A stretch of 9,617 bases of DNA, from positions 353 through 9,969 of the forward strand of contig JAJZSC010000059.1 in the NCBI GenBank assembly GCA_021849995.1. Reading direction: 5' to 3'. This DNA is from Bacillota bacterium. Lineage in GTDB: Bacteria > Bacillota > Desulfitobacteriia > Desulfitobacteriales > Desulfitobacteriaceae. Positions 5,635-9,617 of the stretch are shown here, one piece after another (the first letter of the stretch is position 1; the number at the start of each line of letters is the position of its first letter). Position numbers and translations under genes: made by a program. The notes under the pieces are model-generated. The model saw only the letters and a list, made by a program, of their open reading frames with translations. It was not told where the DNA came from and ran no database searches.

Positions 5635-6112
5635 GATGTCAGTACTTATGGGGGTTGGAGCAATCGGTGTGGCAAACGCGGCATCACCTTTTGATTACTC
5701 CCAGGATGTGATCTCAGGGACTCAACAACAATCAAATTTAGGAACTCAAATACAGAGCAGTGCAGAAAAGCCAGCACCGAAGGTCACTATTACTAAAACC
5801 CAAACCAACATGATAAAAAAAACAAAAAGTACCTTGCCCCAAAAATCTATAACCAGAAAAACTCAATCGCCAAAATTCCAAGACAGAACAAGTTTTAACA
5901 ACACCTCTCGCTACCAGGGTGTTGATTATAACAATCTCATAAATAACAAAAATTACCCAAATCACGTTAACTACTTAAACCACGACAACAGCATAAATTA
6001 CAATAACTGCTACCAGAATTATAAACAGCAGACCGGAAGTTGGGCAAGCGGTAACAACGTCAATTGGCGAAATGGATATAATAGTCAACGTCAAAATAGA
6101 AACTGTTGGTAA
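5603..6112 (+). CDS. Secreted Asn/Gln/Tyr-rich protein of unknown function, C-terminal Cys-Trp
   Basis: This 169-residue protein is not a family I recognise. The ATG at 5603 follows AAGGAGG at 7-8 nt. Residues 1-27 form a signal peptide (MNLKKKIFPLAMS..., ending VANA before ASPF). The mature part is basic and low in complexity: Gln/Ser-rich, then a Lys/Thr/Pro stretch (KPAPKVTITKTQTNMIKKTK), then a region dominated by Asn, Tyr and Gln with NYxNxxNY-like spacing. It ends NRNCW, echoing the ...WGCW end of the DUF2680 protein at 4125. No membrane anchor, sortase motif or catalytic motif is visible. A SigI-type promoter motif lies 243 bp upstream at 5331-5360, with no terminator seen between. A wall- or surface-associated structural protein is a guess from composition only. 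Between its stop and selD (6113-6245) I see only AT-rich sequence with a weak -10-like TATACT near 6194. Confidence 0.75.
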   Translation: MNLKKKIFPLAMSVLMGVGAIGVANAASPFDYSQDVISGTQQQSNLGTQIQSSAEKPAPKVTITKTQTNMIKKTKSTLPQKSITRKTQSPKFQDRTSFNNTSRYQGVDYNNLINNKNYPNHVNYLNHDNSINYNNCYQNYKQQTGSWASGNNVNWRNGYNSQRQNRNCW

Positions 6113-6245
6113 GTAAAAATATGTAGATTTTGTGAAGTTCTATAGGAAACACCTCTTAAATTTTAAAAATGTTTTGGGCTTAGTTGGTATTATTATACTA
6201 ATCGGGTACTAAAATAAATTAAAATGACAGAAAGGGAGAATTTGA

Positions 6246-7295
6246 ATGAGTGACTATAGTAATAACCTCACTAAAATGGTAGAAAGCGCTGGATGAGCAG
6301 CTAAAATCAGTCCTCAGGACTTGGCTCAGGTACTGAGCCACTTACCCCAAATTAATGACCCTAATGTTTTAGTAGGAACCAATACAGCCGATGACGCCGC
6401 GGTTTATAGGATTAGCAATGAATTAGCGATCGTTCAAACAGTTGACTTCTTTACCCCCGTAGTAGATGACCCCTATATTTTCGGACAGATTACCGCTGCG
6501 AACTCCTTGAGTGATATTTATGCCATGGGAGCTAAACCGTTATTTGCATTAAACATTGCAGGTTTTCCTTCAAAGAAGGTACCATTAGAGGTACTTAGTG
6601 AGATACTTCGTGGTGGCGCTGATAAGGCACAGGAAGCAGGAATAAGCGTTATCGGTGGACATACGATTTGCGACTCAGAGCCTAAATACGGCATGGTTGT
6701 AACTGCTGTTCTTCACCCCGAAAAAGTAATTACCAATTCCAGTGCCGTGGCTGGTGACGTTTTAATCTTAACCAAACCTTTAGGAATTGGAATTATTACA
6801 ACTGCAATGAAAAGAGGTCTAGTCAGCACCGAAACAGTTAACAAGGCTGTAGAGATAATGTGTACATTAAACAAAACTGCCGCAGAAGTAATGATCGAAG
6901 TAGGAGTTAATGCATGTACTGATGTTACTGGTTTCGGATTACTGGGCCATCTGTTTGAGATGGTTAAAGCAAGCGGAGTTGGAGCAGAAATTTCTGTGTC
7001 CAAAGTTCCGGTTCTTTCTGAGGCTTGGGATTTAGTACGCAGCGGAGTAGCACCAGGTGGTACACATAAGAACCTTGATTATTTAAAAGATAATTTATCC
7101 CCCCAGGAAGGTCTCTCACGCGAAGAATTACTTGTCTTGGCCGACGCCCAGACTTCAGGAGGACTTTTGATAGCAGTACCGGAAGCAAACGCAGAACACT
7201 TAGTTAGCCGCTTAGTTTCATCAGAAGTTTCTACCGTTGCTGTAATTGGGAAAGTGGTACCTGACCCATCGAATAAAATTACTATTTTTAAATAG
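6246..7295 (+). CDS. selD: Selenide, water dikinase (selenophosphate synthetase), selenocysteine-containing
   Basis: SelD makes selenophosphate from selenide and ATP, the selenium donor for Sec-tRNA and selenouridine. The full gene starts at the ATG at 6246 (after AGGGAG) and reads MSDYSNNLTKMVESAG-U-AAKISP, with an in-frame TGA (6294-6296) as residue 17, exactly where E. coli SelD has catalytic Cys17 in the GxGCGCKISP motif. The downstream TTG at 6321 would drop this residue and is not the true start. The rest is a standard AIRS-family fold: NTADDAAVYR (metal/ATP-binding Asp), VDFFTPVVDDP, AANSLSDIYAMGAKP, IGGHT and DVTGFGLLGHL, giving 349 residues in all, the usual size. A SECIS-like hairpin follows the TGA. 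The transporter gene starts 17 bp downstream, probably in the same operon. SelA, SelB and tRNA-Sec are not in the window. Confidence 0.95.
6323..6339 (+). promoter_or_regulatory. SECIS-like hairpin for the selD UGA
   Basis: GGCTCAG-GTA-CTGAGCC is a perfect 7-bp stem with a GUA loop, its loop G 34 nt after the TGA at 6294-6296, inside the range seen for bacterial SECIS elements. A smaller hairpin, AGTCC-TCA-GGACT (6309-6321), lies between and could compete or stack. The stem length and GU-starting three-base loop match the ATPase hairpin at 71-87. Confidence 0.72.
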
Positions 7296-7312
7296 TGATG
7301 AGGTGATAACAT

Positions 7313-8203
7313 ATGCCTCTTTTTCTACTCACATTGTTGGCACTAGGACTATTAGGAGGTTTCTTCTCAGGGTTACTTGGTATCGGGGGCGGTATAATCA
7401 TGGTTCCACTACTAATATTCGTTCCGCCATTGCTTGGATTACATATGATAGATATAAAAACCGCCGCAGGTATTACTATGGTTCAAAGCCTAGCTGGGTC
7501 CTTGTCAGGTTTAGTTGCCCATCATAGAAATAAGTATATCCATAGAGATCTTGCCTTATCTATGGGAGTACCTGCTGTTATTGGATCACTGATAGGCTCC
7601 GTTCTATCTAAGCACTTCAGCGGGTATATGTTTTACGCCCTCTTCGCCAGTCTTGCCCTATTAGCAGCCATTATGATGCTGCTTCCAAAGCGAGAGGTTA
7701 ACGACGATATTTCCACTGAAGATATAGCTTTCAACAAACCTCTGGCATATTTACTGGCATTCATAATTGGGTTAGCAGGAGGCATCATCGGGCAAGGCGG
7801 GGCCTTTATTGTAATTCCCGTAATGTTATACATCTTAAAGATTCCAACCAAGCTAGCCCTGGGTAGTTCTGTAGTCATATCGTTTATGACTGCACTAGCT
7901 GGCTTCATTGGTAAATGGGGAACCGGCCAAATACCTCTATTAATGGCTGCTGCAGTTGCTTTCGGGGCTGTTATTGGTGCACAGTTTGGCGGATTAGCCG
8001 CCAAACGATTGCAAACCAAGGTGCTTCGTGGCATTTTAGCTACCCTAATTGCCGGAACGGCACTTAAAATGTGGTACGGACTCTCTATTATATTGTTCGT
8101 TGGTGTCGCTTCCGTTTTGTTAATTTGGATTGGTTTTGTCATTCACAATAGAGCATTACAAAGAATGAAGAATGAAGAAACCAGTAGACAATCGAGTGCT
8201 TAA
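7313..8203 (+). CDS. TauE/SafE-family membrane transporter
   Basis: The 296-residue, very hydrophobic protein has about eight membrane helices in two related halves. Each half opens with the family's Gly-rich motif: GGFFSGLLGIGGGIIMVPLL (about 14-33) and GLAGGIIGQGGAFIVIPVML (about 152-173). A charged cytoplasmic loop (KREVNDDISTEDIAFNK) separates them. TauE/SafE (DUF81) proteins move sulfite, sulfoacetate, thiosulfate or other small anions. The ATG at 7313 follows GAGGTGAT; it lies 17 bp after selD with no terminator between and a strong one after it, so the two are probably co-transcribed. The context makes a selenium or sulfur oxyanion an attractive substrate, but this is inference from neighbourhood only. 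Confidence 0.85.
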   Translation: MPLFLLTLLALGLLGGFFSGLLGIGGGIIMVPLLIFVPPLLGLHMIDIKTAAGITMVQSLAGSLSGLVAHHRNKYIHRDLALSMGVPAVIGSLIGSVLSKHFSGYMFYALFASLALLAAIMMLLPKREVNDDISTEDIAFNKPLAYLLAFIIGLAGGIIGQGGAFIVIPVMLYILKIPTKLALGSSVVISFMTALAGFIGKWGTGQIPLLMAAAVAFGAVIGAQFGGLAAKRLQTKVLRGILATLIAGTALKMWYGLSIILFVGVASVLLIWIGFVIHNRALQRMKNEETSRQSSA

Positions 8204-8247
8204 ACAAATGCCGATATATATAAAATAACATTACTCAACGTTAGCAA

Positions 8248-8288
8248 AGATTAAGGCGTATCCGTACTAAATGGATACGCCCTAATCT
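8248..8288 (+). terminator. Terminator of the selD-transporter operon
   Basis: A 16-bp stem (8248-8263 with 8273-8288, one A-C mismatch) around loop GTACTAAAT, followed by a short T-rich stretch. It could also end minus-strand transcription from the decayed genes on the right. Confidence 0.85.
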
Positions 8289-8505
8289 TTATCGATATTT
8301 TTATTTCCCATGTCTGAAACTGACGATTTAATAAAATTAACAAATATTGTACTAAGTTTCATCAACCGTTTATTCTTATGGCGTACAAGGTTAATAGCCC
8401 GTACCAACTTCATGTTGGATACCTTACCACATTTAGTGAACCTGCTGCTATTTCAGTTGATATTGCATATTTGGAAACAAAGGAAGTTCCTACCAATAGT
8501 GACGC
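8282..8505 (-). pseudogene. C-terminal remnant of a LysR-family regulator
   Basis: On the minus strand one frame reads ASLLVGTSFVSKYAI, then STEIAAGSLNVVRYP (about 8505-8412). After a frame change near 8410 another reads MKLVRAINLVRHKNKRLMK, then FVNFIKSS (about 8408-8316), ending at 8282-8284. Together these resemble the last third of a LysR substrate-binding domain (GlGiafvSkyAi..E...G.L..v...l.l.R.i.lv.hk.k.l.......F..fi). The helix-turn-helix and most of the effector domain are absent and the frame is broken. It abuts the copA remnant with almost no spacer. The assignment rests on motif memory, so it is moderate in strength. Confidence 0.55.
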
Positions 8506-8781
8506 TTAGATTCTTTCTCTCTTTCAAGCTTTTCAGTATCCTCATCATATTGTTTCTTATCTTCCAAGGCCTGGTAACCTAGCTTAGATACCACTTGCTT
8601 CAGGTGATTGATGCTAATTTGTTTAGAGTTATATTCGATAGTAACTTTTTCCATGGCAAAATTAACTGTAGCTTTATTCACCCCTTCTTGTTCTGTTAAT
8701 TTTTTTCTCAAGGGTAGCAGCACAGGATGCACAGCTCATACCATGTACTTTAAAAGCTACTTTTTGAATTTCGTTTACCAG
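8490..8781 (-). pseudogene. N-terminal remnant of a CopA-type copper P-type ATPase
   Basis: The minus strand encodes LVNEIQKVAFKVHGMSCASC and AATLEKK (8781-8701), with the copper-binding HMA motif GMSCASC. A one-base slip at a run of seven A (8700-8706) moves into LTEQEGVNKATVNFAMEKV and a normal HMA tail through KLGYQALEDK, then a charged linker that ends in a stop at 8490-8492. The membrane and catalytic domains are gone. The position expected to be the start is CTG (8779-8781), 6 nt after GAGGGTG, where an ATG would be expected. Lost start, frameshift and truncation together indicate a dead gene. Both metal-binding residues are Cys here, unlike the Sec/Cys pair at the left edge. Confidence 0.8.
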
Positions 8782-8854
8782 TTAAAACACCCTCAACACA
8801 TTCTGTGGTTTTGAAAAATTAACTTTCATAGTAAAAGAGCATATTTTCATTGAG

Positions 8855-9088
8855 CTACTCTAATTCTTTTTTCCTTTTATGGTATTCTTCTGTATCAATT
8901 TCACCTTTTGCATATCTTTCTTTCAGTATTTCAATTGCATTTTGGTTGTAAGTATGTCCGGAGTGATGCGAACCACAACACCCACCCCTGCGAAAGATAA
9001 AAGAAAGTATTAGTCCTATTACTAAAAAAGTACATAGCATCATTGTAAATCCTCCTGTCATACAGGGGCCGTAACTTAAATACCCCAT
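8855..9088 (-). CDS. Small membrane protein with C-terminal SHOCT domain (second copy)
   Basis: This 77-residue paralogue of the gene at 4665-4913 has a Gly/Met-rich N-terminus, one membrane helix (about 13-32; FTMMLCTFLVIGLILSFIF), a Cys/His linker (RRGGCCGSHHSGHTYN) and the SHOCT motif AIEILKERYAKGEIDTEEYHKRKKELE. AGGAGG lies 11 nt before the ATG at 9088, the same spacing as in the paralogue. It is the only apparently intact gene between 8282 and 9617. The CCxSHHxxH linker could bind metal, which would suit the neighbouring copA remnant, but this is speculative. The 80 bp upstream hold the palindrome TCTATATATAGA (9114-9125), a possible operator. Confidence 0.8.
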   Translation of the reverse strand: MGYLSYGPCMTGGFTMMLCTFLVIGLILSFIFRRGGCCGSHHSGHTYNQNAIEILKERYAKGEIDTEEYHKRKKELE

Positions 9089-9168
9089 TATTTGATTTGC
9101 CTCCTTAATTATTTCTATATATAGAATAACCTAAAATCAATGCTTAAATGACCTAAATTTTTAATAAA

Positions 9169-9195
9169 GGCTGTTGACTTTATTTCTCAACAGCC
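9169..9195 (-). terminator. Terminator of the broken permease gene
   Basis: GGCTGTTGA (9169-9177) pairs perfectly with TCAACAGCC (9187-9195). On the minus strand it is followed by a T-rich stretch and sits 24 bp after the permease stop, so it closes that transcript upstream of the SHOCT gene. Confidence 0.75.
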
Positions 9196-9218
9196 CTAAG
9201 AAATCTGTGCTTATTTAA

Positions 9219-9617
9219 CTACATATACCTTAAAGCCTCAACTGGGTCTAAGTTAGCCGCTTTACGGGCCGGATAAACGGAGGTCCCCGGTCCGTTCGTT
9301 GATCGATACCGTAACAATCAGGCCCCGATTAGGAGCACCAGTAGGGACACCGCCACCGAGAAGTTGGCAAAACGATTTACCAAATCCTTTTTGGCGCCAA
9401 TCACTTCGGTAACCGCGCTAACCCGAACCCCTGGAACCGCCCGACTGATTTCCGCTTCCAACCGGTCAACCACGTTTTGATCTTCTTTTTGCTTAACTAC
9501 GTCAGTTCAATAAAACTCAGCAGATTGTCCTTGTGTAATAGCTTTTGAACATGAATTAAATTGGAAAAGATTAAGCTGTCTTCCTCCGAACCGGTTGGTT
9601 CCAGCTTACCAGCCACT
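9219..9617 (-). pseudogene. Broken MacB/FtsX-type ABC transporter permease, C-terminal part
   Basis: The gene enters from the right edge. The first frame gives VAGKLEPTGSEEDSLIFSNL and KLLHKDNLLSFIELT, then a stop. A shifted frame gives KQKEDQNVVDRLEAEISRAV and the membrane start FANFSVAVSLLVLLIGA. Another shift gives LIVTVSINERTGDL, and the sequence then jumps straight to VYPARKAANLDPVEALRYM and a stop at 9219-9221. In intact MacB-type permeases roughly 80-100 residues with two membrane helices separate NERTxD from YPARKAA, so there is an internal deletion plus at least two frame changes. It was probably an export permease for peptides or lipoproteins; it cannot work as it stands. Base composition is more GC-rich than that of its neighbours. 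Confidence 0.85.

Noticed and set aside
5404..5694. A 96-residue frame with a good ribosome binding site and two internal repeats
   Set aside because: Its repeats arise from the DNA duplication, the changes between copies alter its residues but are silent in the signal-peptide frame, and it overlaps the real gene start. At most its first codons might act as a leader.
6309..6321. Hairpin AGTCC-TCA-GGACT as the selD SECIS
   Set aside because: Shorter stem and no G at the loop start; the 7-bp hairpin at 6323-6339 fits better and matches the ATPase one.
8310..8582. A 90-residue hydrophobic plus-strand frame
   Set aside because: It is antisense to the LysR and copA remnants, which show recognisable family motifs; it has no ribosome binding site.
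8779..8781. CTG as a working start codon for a short copper-binding HMA protein
   Set aside because: A GAGGGTG lies at good spacing, but the frame ends 40 residues later because of the A7 shift, so a functional CopZ-like product is unlikely unless the shift is an error.
9219..9617. TGA codons in the permease region as selenocysteine
   Set aside because: They occur next to frame changes, fall where the family has no Cys, and the protein frame resumes in another phase. They result from frameshifts.
1..9617. CRISPR array, tRNA, rRNA, phage attachment site or replication origin
   Set aside because: No regularly spaced repeats, cloverleaf-like sequences or integrase/origin signatures were seen on either strand.

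Overview
The window looks like an accessory region of a low-GC, anaerobic Gram-positive genome, probably a Peptococcaceae-like member of the Clostridia. That placement is inferred from a SigI/RsgI sigma/anti-sigma pair, strong AGGAGG-type ribosome binding sites, DUF2680 and SHOCT small proteins, a CadC-type regulator and clear use of selenocysteine (Sec). No 16S rRNA or other marker gene is present.

Layout. (1) 1-645, minus strand: a CadC-family metal sensor with its own promoter and operator, translationally coupled to the start of a CadA-like heavy-metal P-type ATPase that runs off the left edge. The first Cys of the ATPase metal-binding CxxC motif is an in-frame TGA followed by a perfect hairpin of bacterial SECIS type, so it appears to be a selenoprotein. 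(2) 686-1690: an intact IS1595-family insertion sequence with terminal inverted repeats and a perfect 8-bp target duplication. (3) 1700-4010, minus strand: sigI-rsgI, followed by a decayed second copy of the RsgI C-terminal module and a terminator. (4) 4057-6112, plus strand: small secreted or membrane proteins (a DUF2680 protein, a SHOCT protein, a broken DUF2680 paralogue and an Asn/Gln-rich secreted protein with a duplicated 5' region). Three near-identical promoter-like motifs (ACCYCCCYAAA-N12/13-TRCGAA) stand before sigI, before the DUF2680 gene and before the Asn-rich gene, and suggest a local SigI regulon with autoregulation. (5) 6246-8288, plus strand: selD, itself with Sec at position 17 and a SECIS-like hairpin, in an apparent operon with a TauE/SafE-type transporter. 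(6) 8282-9617, minus strand: a graveyard holding a LysR C-terminal remnant abutting a copA N-terminal remnant, one intact SHOCT gene and a multiply broken MacB/FtsX-type permease.

Two stories deserve most attention. One is selenocysteine used both in the machinery (SelD) and in a metal-binding ATPase. The other is the SigI circuit, which appears to control two secreted proteins of unknown function that both end in Cys-Trp. Both selenoproteins are easily mis-annotated: the ATPase would look broken and SelD would be given a TTG start that removes its catalytic residue.
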